DNA of 32,065 bases from a virus: the IMG/VR virus record IMGVR_UViG_3300047666_000651, positions 1 through 32,065 of that record. One strand, 5' to 3'. Positions within the stretch are counted from its first letter, which is position 1. Every line of letters starts with the position of its first letter. The notes under the pieces were generated by a model. That model was not told the DNA's origin. It ran no database searches and saw nothing but the letters and a program-made list of their open reading frames with translations. The position numbers and the translations under genes are program-made. Below, in pieces: positions 1-6,483 of the stretch.

Positions 1-76
1 TTTGAAACTATACGACTGTGAAAGCGATGCAAGAAATTTTATCAAATGGTTAGCTAATCAAAAATTAAATGACTAA
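1..76 (+). CDS. C-terminal end of a truncated upstream gene
   Basis: A reading frame is open from base 2 to a TAA at 74-76. It encodes 24 residues ending in IKWLANQKLND. The next gene's ATG at 69 lies inside this frame, an 8-base overlap of the kind common in this window, which supports it being a real gene end. The start lies outside the window and the family is not recognisable. Confidence 0.55.
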   Translation, partial: LKLYDCESDARNFIKWLANQKLND

Positions 77-311
77 CAAAGAAATACAAGAAAAAGTCCT
101 AGAACGCCTCCAAAGCGTTTTAGGCATTACGGCAAGCGAATACTACAACAAGCCGCACGACAAGATATTTCCAGTCTCCAAACGTGCTGCCTATGAGATT
201 GCAAAAGGCAACTTTAAAAACCGATGGGTTGGCGAACTGGGGCTGATGAAATTAGAAAAGCATTTTAGAGAACTTGAAAACGACAAAGAAAATGGAACAA
301 TTAATGGATAA
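69..311 (+). CDS. hypothetical small protein (80 aa)
   Basis: This 80-residue charged, probably all-helical protein is not recognised. It overlaps the end of the preceding frame by 8 bases, and the next gene's ATG (292) lies inside its last codons, so the three look translationally coupled. It has no signal peptide, membrane segment or cysteines. The C-terminal third is rich in Lys, Glu and Asn. It opens a run of very short genes, typical of phage early or accessory regions. Coding is likely because of the packing; function is unknown. Confidence 0.6.
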   Translation: MTNKEIQEKVLERLQSVLGITASEYYNKPHDKIFPVSKRAAYEIAKGNFKNRWVGELGLMKLEKHFRELENDKENGTING

Positions 312-483
312 ATTAAGAAGGGTTGACGGCTTAATAGAAAATCAAAGCCTATCGTATGACGAAAAGCAAAATCTAAAACGTAACTACATTGAATCTTACG
401 TAAAAGAGAAGCAGCAAATAGCATACAAAAAAGGCTTAATGAGAAGCCGAAACGCAATAAGCGACTTGATGAGCGAAATTTAA
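292..483 (+). CDS. hypothetical small helical protein (63 aa)
   Basis: The ATG at 292 was chosen because an upstream TTG at 274 would need a rarer start and a longer overlap. The product is a short basic helical protein with heptad-like leucine and isoleucine spacing (MEQLMDKLRRVDGLIEN...), perhaps a small coiled coil. It overlaps the preceding gene by 20 bases and is followed 18 bases later by another tiny gene. No family is recognised. Confidence 0.5.
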   Translation: MEQLMDKLRRVDGLIENQSLSYDEKQNLKRNYIESYVKEKQQIAYKKGLMRSRNAISDLMSEI

Positions 484-501
484 ACGCAAAAACAGATAAC
501 A

Positions 502-678
502 ATGGACGATCCACGAAGCATAGAAGACCGCCTAAAAGAAGTGAATGTAATTGTTACCGACAAATACAGCTCTGGCAGAAATAACAGGCTCTTAACTCGC
601 AATAACAAAGAACTAGGCTACTTCACACCCTTAAAAGCTTTAGATAAGTTTTGCGGAACCGATTTAGCACTTAAATAA
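502..678 (+). CDS. hypothetical small protein (58 aa)
   Basis: An ATG at 502 opens a frame of 58 codons ending at TAA 676-678, filling what would otherwise be a gap between neighbours. The protein starts MDDPRSIEDRLKEVNVIV and contains a polar central stretch (SSGRNNRLLTRNNKELGYF). The final part, FTPLKALDKFCGTDLALK, looks like an ordered helix. There is no known domain. Support is its position in a collinear string of small genes and a coding-like amino acid mix. Confidence 0.5.
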   Translation: MDDPRSIEDRLKEVNVIVTDKYSSGRNNRLLTRNNKELGYFTPLKALDKFCGTDLALK

Positions 679-719
679 ACCGAATAAAAACGCTCTTAGG
701 GGCATAAAAACTTGACAAG

Positions 720-902
720 ATGGAAACTATAATTGATAAATGGGAAAGTCGCTTAGAAAGCTATAAGAAAATGCGAGACCATGCCACAGAGAGATTTAAA
801 GAGGCAGAAGTTCAGAGCGTTCGGCAGGAATGGAAAATAAAGGCATCAAAATACGAAACTGCTATCTTTCTTTGTAGTCAAGTTTTAATAGATTTTAGAT
901 AA
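720..902 (+). CDS. small coiled-coil protein (60 aa)
   Basis: Sixty residues, almost entirely predicted helix, with charged heptads (METIIDKWESRLESYKKMRDHATERF) ending in a hydrophobic patch (IFLCSQVLIDF). The same pattern, a charged coiled coil and then a hydrophobic C-terminal helix, occurs in the products at 6478 and 7836, so they may be distantly related. Its TAA overlaps the next ATG by one base (TAATG), suggesting coupled translation. Function unknown. Confidence 0.55.
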   Translation: METIIDKWESRLESYKKMRDHATERFKEAEVQSVRQEWKIKASKYETAIFLCSQVLIDFR

Positions 903-1162
903 TGATTAATCCAACATGGCTTTGGTCCTGCTACAGGCAACCACCAACACGCCTACAGCTCAACTCTAACTACGTTCGTATGCACCAAAGCAACCCAACA
1001 GCCGAAGAGATGCAAGCTTGGAAAGAGTTATTTATTGAGCGTGTGCCGATCCTAGCCGAAGATGTAGAGTATTTCACATCATTAACTTACGAAGCCTTAG
1101 AGGTGCAATGGAAAGAGAAGAAGCCAGAAAATCATTATTCAACTAGAACTAAAAGAAAATAG
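902..1162 (+). CDS. hypothetical protein (86 aa)
   Basis: It starts at the ATG that overlaps the previous stop by one base. The N-terminus is unusually rich in Trp, Pro and Tyr (NPTWLWSCYRQPP), followed by an acidic helix and a basic Lys/Arg tail. It is not recognised. The coupled start and tight spacing (4 bases) to the next gene argue that it is translated. Confidence 0.55.
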   Translation: MINPTWLWSCYRQPPTRLQLNSNYVRMHQSNPTAEEMQAWKELFIERVPILAEDVEYFTSLTYEALEVQWKEKKPENHYSTRTKRK

Positions 1163-1166
1163 CAAA

Positions 1167-1442
1167 ATGGATAAGCAGCAATTTAAAGACTTTATAAGTA
1201 GACATAAATTAGAATCTCATTGGTTATTAACCTTTAGTAAGCACATTAATCTAATAGTACCAAGCTATTTAATACTAGAATTTCAAAAAATACTCTGCCT
1301 TAGCGCAATGAATGAGAAAGCTTTAGAATGCGTAATGTGTGACGATTACTTTGTTTTTGAGATTTACAATTTCCTACAGTACGAAGGATTAGAATACGAC
1401 GAAATTAAAAGCATTTTTCCAAACCTTGATAATAATATTTAG
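1167..1442 (+). CDS. hypothetical protein (91 aa)
   Basis: A 91-residue protein with a basic N-terminus, a hydrophobic middle around residues 25-48 (INLIVPSYLILEFQKILCL) too broken by charge to be a clear membrane span, and an acidic C-terminus. Three cysteines do not form a zinc motif. It lies 4 bases after one gene and 2 bases before the next, so it is part of one transcription unit. No family recognised. Confidence 0.55.
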   Translation: MDKQQFKDFISRHKLESHWLLTFSKHINLIVPSYLILEFQKILCLSAMNEKALECVMCDDYFVFEIYNFLQYEGLEYDEIKSIFPNLDNNI

Positions 1443-1444
1443 CG

Positions 1445-1687
1445 ATGCAAACAATAATAGAAAAAATCGACCAAGCAATAAAAGACGGTGCAAAAACCAT
1501 AATAATAACGCCCGTAGACTTTACAAAATGGGCTGTAAAGGAATTTAATGTCTATCCTGACGAACACACCAAAACGCTTCATTGCGCATGGTTTAAAGGC
1601 TTTGAGGGCGATATTGAATTTGTAAGAACCGTAGACATTCCAGAGGGTTCTATCTACACTTGTAACGCTGTTTTGAAGCGTATTTAA
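1445..1687 (+). CDS. hypothetical small protein (80 aa)
   Basis: An 80-residue globular-looking protein with alternating helix and strand character, including a strand-like IIITPVDF and an aromatic WAVKEFNVYPDEH segment. It begins 2 bases after the preceding stop and is followed by a 148-base non-coding stretch with a large imperfect hairpin (1703-1790), so it is probably the last gene of this block. Function unknown. Confidence 0.55.
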   Translation: MQTIIEKIDQAIKDGAKTIIITPVDFTKWAVKEFNVYPDEHTKTLHCAWFKGFEGDIEFVRTVDIPEGSIYTCNAVLKRI

Positions 1688-1702
1688 TTTAGACCAAACC
1701 AA

Positions 1703-1790
1703 AACCAGTTAGACGAAATCAAATAACCGTCAAATAAGCAAGCCGCTAAAACTGAACGAGTTACGTTATTTTCGGCTCGTCTAGCTGGTT
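1703..1790 (+). repeat. large imperfect inverted repeat in the gap 1688-1835
   Basis: Left arm 1703-1716 (aaccagttagacga) pairs with right arm 1777-1790 (tcgtctagctggtt) over 14 positions with one G-T wobble. An inner stem pairs 1721-1727 (aaataac) with 1765-1771 (gttattt). The motif tcaaataa recurs three times, around 1719, 1730 and 1795. No T-run follows, so it is not a standard terminator. It could be a structured RNA leader for the gene at 1836 or a protein-binding DNA site. Confidence 0.5.
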
Positions 1791-1835
1791 ACTTATCAAA
1801 TAAGATTAGACAAAAACTTAGCAAAAAAATTACAA

Positions 1836-2147
1836 ATGACAGACTTAGGAATTAAAAAACTAGAAGCAGAAAACAAAAAACTAAAAGCACAGAACAACCA
1901 TTATGCAATAAGAATCTGCCAGCAGGAAGATAAAATAAGCGAACAACAAACGGCAATAGAACATCTGATCGCATCCGAAAACGAGCTACTAGGCGACCTT
2001 GCCGCTTTTATGTCCTTAACGTCGGGGCTTGACAAAGAAGTAGATCAACTATTGAAGATTGTTGCACCAGAGCATTTTTTAAACTTTGTTGACGAAAAGG
2101 AATTAAGTACTATTGAGGACAAAAGCCCGACTACTGGATCAAATTAA
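1836..2147 (+). CDS. coiled-coil protein (103 aa)
   Basis: The first 60 residues are a strong coiled coil with repeated Lys/Glu/Asn heptads (LEAENKKLKAQNNHY). The second half is acidic with a hydrophobic helix around VDQLLKIVAPEHFLNFV. It is not recognised. It is preceded by the large inverted repeat and followed by a promoter, so it ends the first block. Oligomerisation is the only inference the sequence allows. Confidence 0.6.
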   Translation: MTDLGIKKLEAENKKLKAQNNHYAIRICQQEDKISEQQTAIEHLIASENELLGDLAAFMSLTSGLDKEVDQLLKIVAPEHFLNFVDEKELSTIEDKSPTTGSN

Positions 2148-2159
2148 CGCAACCAAAGC

Positions 2160-2190
2160 TTGATGTTTTGCTCAAAGTTTCGTATCTTGT
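2160..2190 (+). promoter_or_regulatory. Bacteroidota-type promoter P1
   Basis: TTG (2160-2162), 20 bases, then TATCTTGT (2183-2190). This fits the Bacteroidota housekeeping pattern (TTTG/TTG, 19-21 bases, TAnnTTTG). The predicted transcription start is near 2195. The 18 bases ctcaaagtttcgtatctt (2171-2188) recur exactly at 9390-9407 in a second promoter with the same spacing, suggesting shared recognition. Confidence 0.6.
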
Positions 2191-2194
2191 GATT

Positions 2195-2342
2195 CAATAG
2201 CGGTGTAGGATTCGCCATTGAAAAAGTTTTTAAGGATGATTATATTTATTATAGAGAGCGAAAGCCTCCATAGGTCTAATAGTATTCAGTGCTGCATCCT
2301 TGCACTATCCTACACTATTGTACTTATGGAGGCTTTTTCAAT
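2195..2342 (+). promoter_or_regulatory. structured 5' leader with competing hairpins
   Basis: Beginning at the predicted transcription start, several stems compete. (i) A local hairpin pairs 2195-2202 with 2213-2220. (ii) gtgtaggat 2203-2211 pairs with atcctacac 2307-2315, extended by caata/tattg. (iii) attgaaaaag 2217-2226 pairs with ctttttcaat 2333-2342. (iv) aaagcctccata 2261-2272 pairs with tatggaggcttt 2325-2336. Stem (ii) excludes (i) and crosses (iv); (iii) shares bases with (iv). Such mutually exclusive pairing is typical of an attenuator or riboswitch-like leader. The ligand or trigger is unknown. Confidence 0.55.
2261..2338 (+). terminator. possible intrinsic terminator/attenuator before the start at 2352
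   Basis: A perfect 12-bp stem (2261-2272 with 2325-2336) closes a 52-base loop that holds a small hairpin (agtgc 2288-2292 with gcact 2302-2306). The 3' arm runs into five T residues (2334-2338), 13 bases before the ATG. The long loop makes it atypical, so an attenuator is more likely than a simple terminator. Confidence 0.4.
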
Positions 2343-2351
2343 TTATATACT

Positions 2352-2759
2352 ATGGAAACCAAAAGAGTAACCAGATACATAGCCGATTGTGGCAAGGGGT
2401 TTTGGAAGAAAAGTAAATGCGAAGCCCACGAAGAAAACTGTAAATGTTGGACAAACCCAGCGTTTAGGACTTGTAAAACGTGCGAATTTGCAAACGAATT
2501 TCACGACTCAAACGGAATGGAGCATGAGCCCCAATTTCTTCAAACGTGGCGTGAAATAGAATGCCGCAATCCAAGTTTTGATTACGACGAACACTTTAAC
2601 GAAGCTCACGAAAACGCCCCTACTTTATGCGTAAACTGTACGCAATGGAAATACAAAAAAGGCGACTGGAACGGGGGCATTAAGATTTGGAAAATAAACG
2701 CAATTAAAGAAGCTGTTGAGATTGATACTACTTTAATGGAAAACGGATTACCATTTTAA
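2352..2759 (+). CDS. Cys-rich putative zinc-binding protein (135 aa)
   Basis: The ATG at 2352 was chosen over an in-frame GTG at 2289 because the GTG lies inside the leader hairpin. The product has nine cysteines in 135 residues: C13, C23, C30, C32, C41, C44, C71, C93 and C96. The clusters CxxHExxCxCW, TCxTC and LCVNCTQW suggest two structural zinc sites. The C-terminus ends in NGLPF, reminiscent of the acidic LPF/IPF tips by which ssDNA-binding proteins recruit partners; the product at 6711 ends DDLPF. It sits alone behind its own promoter and leader. Function unknown; DNA or RNA contact is only an inference. Confidence 0.7.
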   Translation: METKRVTRYIADCGKGFWKKSKCEAHEENCKCWTNPAFRTCKTCEFANEFHDSNGMEHEPQFLQTWREIECRNPSFDYDEHFNEAHENAPTLCVNCTQWKYKKGDWNGGIKIWKINAIKEAVEIDTTLMENGLPF

Positions 2760-2781
2760 CCCACCCACAAAAAACATAATT

Positions 2782-3315
2782 ATGACAATATTAGAAAGCG
2801 AATTAGAAGATTTAATTTTCGGAAAAATAGAAGAAGGTGCTTTTGATGACCTAATAGACAGAGGCTTGCATTTAAGCACAAACGCTAAGTATTTTAGACA
2901 GTACAATTTTGGATCTTACGGTATTGCAGATATAGTAAGCTTATCTATAGTGAAGCAGCCAGACTATTGGGAGTTTAATTTATCTATCTACGAGCTTAAA
3001 AAAGATGCAATAGGCGCAAAAACACTATGTCAAGCTGCTAGGTATGCCAAAGGGGCGCAAAGAATGGTTGACGACTGGAATTATAAGCACAAAAAGAAAA
3101 GACGTATAGTATTAAATGCTGAAATCCATTTAATTGGTCAATCAATAGACGGAGGCGGTTTTCTATATCTTCCAGACTTATTTAGACAGGTGCACATTTA
3201 CCAATATAGACTAGAGTTTGATGGAATATATTTTGATTGCAAATCTGGCTATCACTTGTCTGAAGAGAAACCCTTTAAGATGCCTAATATAAAAAATGCA
3301 ATAATAAGCCTTTAA
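2782..3315 (+). CDS. PD-(D/E)XK-like nuclease (177 aa)
   Basis: Residues 43-91 show the pattern of the PD-(D/E)XK nuclease fold: FGSYGIADIV with D50, then a strand ending IYELKK with E71 and K73, then QAARYAKG with Q84 on a helix, as in RecB/Cas4-type enzymes. These would be the metal-binding and catalytic residues. The preceding helix (residues 4-28) could carry the first acidic residue of the fold. It is followed 13 bases later by the replication initiator gene, so a role in phage DNA replication, recombination or host DNA breakdown is plausible. Family-level assignment rests on motif reading only. Confidence 0.6.
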   Translation: MTILESELEDLIFGKIEEGAFDDLIDRGLHLSTNAKYFRQYNFGSYGIADIVSLSIVKQPDYWEFNLSIYELKKDAIGAKTLCQAARYAKGAQRMVDDWNYKHKKKRRIVLNAEIHLIGQSIDGGGFLYLPDLFRQVHIYQYRLEFDGIYFDCKSGYHLSEEKPFKMPNIKNAIISL

Positions 3316-3328
3316 ACCTAGCAATAAA

Positions 3329-4396
3329 ATGAGTGATAAATTAAAAGGGGTTTGGGTAGAGGGGCGTTTGTGGGAAAATAAAGATTTCCTTTTAGTTGAA
3401 AAGCACCTTTTACAGAAGATCCACGACCTAGATAATGAACACGGATGCACCGCAATGAACGCTTGGTTTGCTGAGTTTTTAGGCATTTCTAAGTCAAGAG
3501 TTAGCCAACTAATAAGCAAGTTTAAGAAAGATAAATTAGTCTCTGTAAAGCTGAAATTTGAAGGTAAACAAGTAGTTGGAAGGGTCGTTAATGTACTAAA
3601 GGGGGGTGTGTTGCTCATTAAAGGGGGTGTGTTGTCAGCTAATCGACCCCTTTCGTACACTAAACACCCCCCTTTAGCTGGCAGTGAAGAGAGTAATATA
3701 ATTCTTCTTAATAATACAATTAGTAATTTAAGAGAGAGTAAAAAGGCACTCACCCAAGAAAATAAAAATTTGCTGGATCAAATCAAAAACTTAACAGCGG
3801 CAAATCTTGAACTTAAAAACAAAAGCGAAGCGCAAAAAGAAGAGCCAAAAAGTTCCGCAAAAAAGGTAAAAACAAAGCACGAGTTTCCGAGCAACGAACC
3901 TCAAAAAGCATACAAGGCAAATTCAAATAATTTTCCAAGTATGAGTGAGTTTGAAGAAATGCCAATTCACGAGGACCAAATAAAAAAGAAATACCAGTTG
4001 GAGCTATCGAAATTTACTTACCCGTCTAGCTGGACGGAATACTTAATTAATCAATTTTTAGAATGGTGTGCTGGGAAAGACGAAAAGTTATTAGGCAAAT
4101 TTGGAAGCACACAAGTAAAAGCTTTGATTCGTAAGATAAATGGATATTTAAAAGATTACGACGCAAAAACAATCGGAGATAGTATAGAATTGTCTTTATC
4201 TACTCCTTATAATAATTTTAATCCAAAATGGATTATTGACCGCCAAGAAAAAGAAAAACAAGATGAAGCAAAACAAACAGCTAACAACGGAAAAGGATTG
4301 TATGAGTCATGGACTGACATCGTTAACCAAAATTTCGAGCCAGACAGCAACGACAAAGGACCAGATACAGTTGATACTTCTTGGGCAGAAGCATAG
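3329..4396 (+). CDS. replication initiation protein with N-terminal winged helix
   Basis: A 355-residue protein. The N-terminus (about residues 1-90) reads as a winged helix-turn-helix (HLLQKIHDLD...AMNAWFAEFLGISKSRVSQLISKFKKDKLV), the type found in phage replication initiators. A coiled-coil and Lys/Glu-rich linker follows (about 130-185), then a C-terminal helical domain (about 215-330) that would contact helicase-loading factors. The gene itself carries iteron-like G-tract repeats at 3596-3677 followed by AT-rich DNA, the arrangement seen in the lambda O gene origin. It is followed by a gene of the same module. Initiator role is likely; exact family uncertain. Confidence 0.7.
   Translation: MSDKLKGVWVEGRLWENKDFLLVEKHLLQKIHDLDNEHGCTAMNAWFAEFLGISKSRVSQLISKFKKDKLVSVKLKFEGKQVVGRVVNVLKGGVLLIKGGVLSANRPLSYTKHPPLAGSEESNIILLNNTISNLRESKKALTQENKNLLDQIKNLTAANLELKNKSEAQKEEPKSSAKKVKTKHEFPSNEPQKAYKANSNNFPSMSEFEEMPIHEDQIKKKYQLELSKFTYPSSWTEYLINQFLEWCAGKDEKLLGKFGSTQVKALIRKINGYLKDYDAKTIGDSIELSLSTPYNNFNPKWIIDRQEKEKQDEAKQTANNGKGLYESWTDIVNQNFEPDSNDKGPDTVDTSWAEA
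3596..3677 (+). repeat. iteron-like repeats, candidate replication origin inside the initiator gene
   Basis: Copy 1 is taaaggggggtgtgttg at 3597-3613 and copy 2 is taaagggggtgtgttg at 3619-3634, both direct. Copy 3 is inverted at 3661-3677. Copies 1 and 3 form a perfect 14-bp inverted repeat (3596-3609 with 3664-3677). A partial inverted copy (gacccctttcg) lies at 3645-3655. In the protein this gives a repeated LKGGVL/IKGGVL. Long G-tracts are rare in this AT-rich DNA, so the signal stands out. Confidence 0.65.
3687..3745 (+). other. AT-rich stretch next to the iterons, candidate DNA unwinding element
   Basis: Directly after the repeats, the coding sequence becomes very AT-rich (for example aatataattcttcttaata and caattagtaattta), ending in GA-repeats. 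Iterons next to easily melted DNA are the usual layout of an initiator-dependent origin. This is an inference from composition and position. Confidence 0.45.
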
Positions 4397-4439
4397 TATA
4401 AGAAATTCCATCAAAGACGGAGGAGAAGAGGTTCGTTTA

Positions 4440-5165
4440 ATGATTTTAAAAGATTTAAACTTAACGATCCTACCAATAGCAAACACTTATACGGGCGCAA
4501 ACTTTACTACACCACCAACAGCCGAGCAAATTCTAACTATACAAGCTTGTTCTCAATTTATAGTTGATATGTTCCCAATGATTGGATTAAGAGAGTTGCG
4601 GCTTGCTTTCTCAATGGCAGCGGCAAATAAGTTTCCTAAGCTTAATTTAGAAACGTATTATGGTAAATTTAGCGTTCAATTCTTAGGGAAAATATTAAAC
4701 GCCTATTTAGAAAAAAGAAAGAGCGTGCTTGCCGAACATGATAAACAATTGTCAATTGAAGCAGCGAAACCAAAAGAAGAAGTTACGAAGGAAAGAAACG
4801 AAATAGCCAAGTATGCCATAATTAAAGAATACAACCAGCTAAAAGAAGCTTTTGAGCTAGAGGGTGACCTTGGTGTACTAAATGAAAAGATAATGCCCTA
4901 TTGGGGTAAAATACTAGTTCAAGCAAATGTAATAAAATTTACACACGAAGAAAAATTGGAAATTGTCGCAGAAGCAAAAACGCAAGCAAAAAGAGAGCTT
5001 TCAAAAGAAATCACTTTTGGGTCAGACCAAAGCCCCTCTAAAAGGCGAACATTAAAATCTGTTTTAGATGATGTTTTGAAAATGAAGAAAAACGCATCTT
5101 TTGATGATAAGTGGCAGGCGGTTTACTCTAAGTTAATAGTTATTAAATCAATACTAAAAGCATAA
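4440..5165 (+). CDS. replication-module protein of unknown function (241 aa)
   Basis: The frame is open from 4236, but its first part overlaps the initiator gene out of frame. The first ATG after the initiator's stop is at 4440, preceded by a purine-rich ggaggagaagagg about 10 bases upstream, so the start is placed there. The product is mostly helical: residues around 25-95 contain AEQILTIQACSQFIVDMFP and a conserved-looking LNLETYYGKFSVQFLGKILNAYLEKR segment, followed by a charged helical tail. Position suggests a helicase loader or initiator partner, but no Walker A or other catalytic motif is visible. Confidence 0.65.
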   Translation: MILKDLNLTILPIANTYTGANFTTPPTAEQILTIQACSQFIVDMFPMIGLRELRLAFSMAAANKFPKLNLETYYGKFSVQFLGKILNAYLEKRKSVLAEHDKQLSIEAAKPKEEVTKERNEIAKYAIIKEYNQLKEAFELEGDLGVLNEKIMPYWGKILVQANVIKFTHEEKLEIVAEAKTQAKRELSKEITFGSDQSPSKRRTLKSVLDDVLKMKKNASFDDKWQAVYSKLIVIKSILKA

Positions 5166-5167
5166 AA

Positions 5168-6094
5168 ATGAACAATACAACACAAAGACAAAGACCGTTA
5201 CATTTTTCCTTAGATACTCAGGACCAAGATGGAGAAATGTTTGTAAATATTCCAAAAAACAAAAATTATCAAGTCTCAAATTTTGGGCGAGTTAAGAGCA
5301 TGAAAACCGCAACTGGTAAAGTCATGCTACCTTATCAAGTTTCTGCGTTAGGGGCTTTCTGGGTAAGATTGCAGGGAAAACAAATAAAAGTTAGAGATTT
5401 AGTTTACCTTTCGTTTTTTGGTGAAATTAAGAAAGGTTTAAATATTAGATGTATTGACGAAAATCAAGCAAACTTGAATGTTAAGAATCTAATATCTTTC
5501 GATCCATTAGAATTGAAGAGAGAGCCAAAAGCACCGTTGATGCTAAAAGGGACAAAGCCTTACCTTTTCAGTAAATCCCAAAAAACCCAATACAAAGAAG
5601 TTTTTAAGCCTATAACGGGTTTAGTTGGACGTTACGAAGTTTCAAACATGGGACGGGTCAGGAGAACGAAGCACGTTCATAACGGCATAAATTACGCTGT
5701 TGTTGTTCTTTCGCCAAGCCTAAGCGGCACAAACAGAAAGTTTAGGATTAAGATTCAAAACGAATGGTATGTGGTTCAAGATTTAATGTTAGACGCATTT
5801 TTCGGACTTGAAAACAATCAGCGTGCTTTTGTGATTGATGGAGATCCTAGAAATTTGCATATTGACAACTTGGATTCACAAAAGGGCTGTCCTAGAACCA
5901 GGAGTGCCAAGCCGTCGGAAAGGAGCGTTAAAATAACTGTTTCGTCTGTTGTGCAGAAATTTAAAGAGGTAACAGTTGATTTGACAACGGGCAACAAAGC
6001 CGAAAAGCTTCTGGAGCTAAAAGGATTAAAAAAGGATTATTACATCGCATCGAGCGATAACGGAAAATATTTATTGAAACTTAAAAAAGCGTAG
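5168..6094 (+). CDS. degenerate double NUMOD4/HNH-like protein (308 aa)
   Basis: Two copies of a NUMOD4-like motif are visible: YQVSNFGRV at residues 34-42 and YEVSNMGRV at 156-164. NUMOD4 normally precedes an HNH nuclease domain in phage and homing endonucleases. Each copy here is followed by a remnant of that domain (RDLVYLSFFG...NVKNL near 77-108, and QDLMLDAFFG...VIDGDPRNLHIDNL near 204-235). The expected catalytic His in VHRLV and NHIDG is missing: Q204 and V222 stand there in repeat 2. The protein is thus probably not a nuclease and may only bind DNA. A basic C-terminus follows (about 240-308). Confidence 0.7.
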   Translation: MNNTTQRQRPLHFSLDTQDQDGEMFVNIPKNKNYQVSNFGRVKSMKTATGKVMLPYQVSALGAFWVRLQGKQIKVRDLVYLSFFGEIKKGLNIRCIDENQANLNVKNLISFDPLELKREPKAPLMLKGTKPYLFSKSQKTQYKEVFKPITGLVGRYEVSNMGRVRRTKHVHNGINYAVVVLSPSLSGTNRKFRIKIQNEWYVVQDLMLDAFFGLENNQRAFVIDGDPRNLHIDNLDSQKGCPRTRSAKPSERSVKITVSSVVQKFKEVTVDLTTGNKAEKLLELKGLKKDYYIASSDNGKYLLKLKKA

Positions 6095-6104
6095 GATTAT
6101 GGAA
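6082..6104 (+). repeat. repeated translation start region, copy 1
   Basis: Twenty-three bases running from taaaaaagcg through the ATG and its second codon are identical here and at 6461-6483, ahead of two different genes (6099 and 6478). Identity includes aggatt just before the ATG, a possible ribosome contact, and stops once the coding sequences diverge. Confidence 0.7.
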
Positions 6105-6455
6105 TACAGAATGTCATTTAAAATACCTAAAGCTATTGTTTTTTCATTAGAAAATTACGGACACGACGAAAATAAGCTATGGGAAGATCTTACAGCGACC
6201 GAACAAGAGTTGATAAAAAACACAATTCAAGAGAGCGTCTTAGCAGAAGTTAATTACACGACTAGGGTTTTTCAAGGTGCTAAATCGAAAGATTTTGAAG
6301 TGTATTACAAGGTTTGTACTAAATGCGGCTACGACACAGCAAAGTCTTCGGAAGCGTCAAAACCTAATTGTTGGAGATGTGGAAATGCAATAAGTAGAGA
6401 TTATAGTGAACGGGCTTTAAAAAAGGATTTTATAATTAAGCATAAAAACAAATAA
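6099..6455 (+). CDS. small zinc-ribbon protein (118 aa)
   Basis: The C-terminal half contains two CxxC pairs, C73-x2-C76 (CTKC) and C91-x2-C94 (CWRC), 14 residues apart, a classic zinc-ribbon arrangement. The N-terminal half is helical and acidic. An alternative in-frame ATG lies four codons downstream (6111), but the duplicated start region at 6082-6104 points to 6099. Zinc ribbons of this size in phage replication regions usually bind nucleic acid or RNA polymerase; which applies here cannot be told. Confidence 0.65.
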   Translation: MEYRMSFKIPKAIVFSLENYGHDENKLWEDLTATEQELIKNTIQESVLAEVNYTTRVFQGAKSKDFEVYYKVCTKCGYDTAKSSEASKPNCWRCGNAISRDYSERALKKDFIIKHKNK

Positions 6456-6460
6456 CAAAA

Positions 6461-6483
6461 TAAAAAAGCGTAGGATTATGGAA
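6461..6483 (+). repeat. repeated translation start region, copy 2
   Basis: Exact 23-base match to 6082-6104, covering the region before and into the ATG at 6478. Together the two copies suggest duplication of a start region, or of a gene whose body was later replaced. Confidence 0.7.

Noticed and set aside
191-514. Minus-strand open frame of 107 codons
   Set aside because: It is the shadow of three packed + strand genes, with an amino acid mix unlike a real protein (Phe- and Ser-rich).
2289-2351. GTG start at 2289 for the Cys-rich protein
   Set aside because: The codons lie in the leader hairpins, and the ATG at 2352 has a better position.
3211-3753. Minus-strand open frame of 180 codons across the iteron region
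   Set aside because: It runs opposite to the initiator gene, which has clear domain structure, so it is coincidental.
4236-4439. Extension of the 241-residue replication protein upstream to 4236
   Set aside because: This part is out-of-frame overlap with the end of the initiator gene; the ATG at 4440 has a purine-rich site ahead of it.
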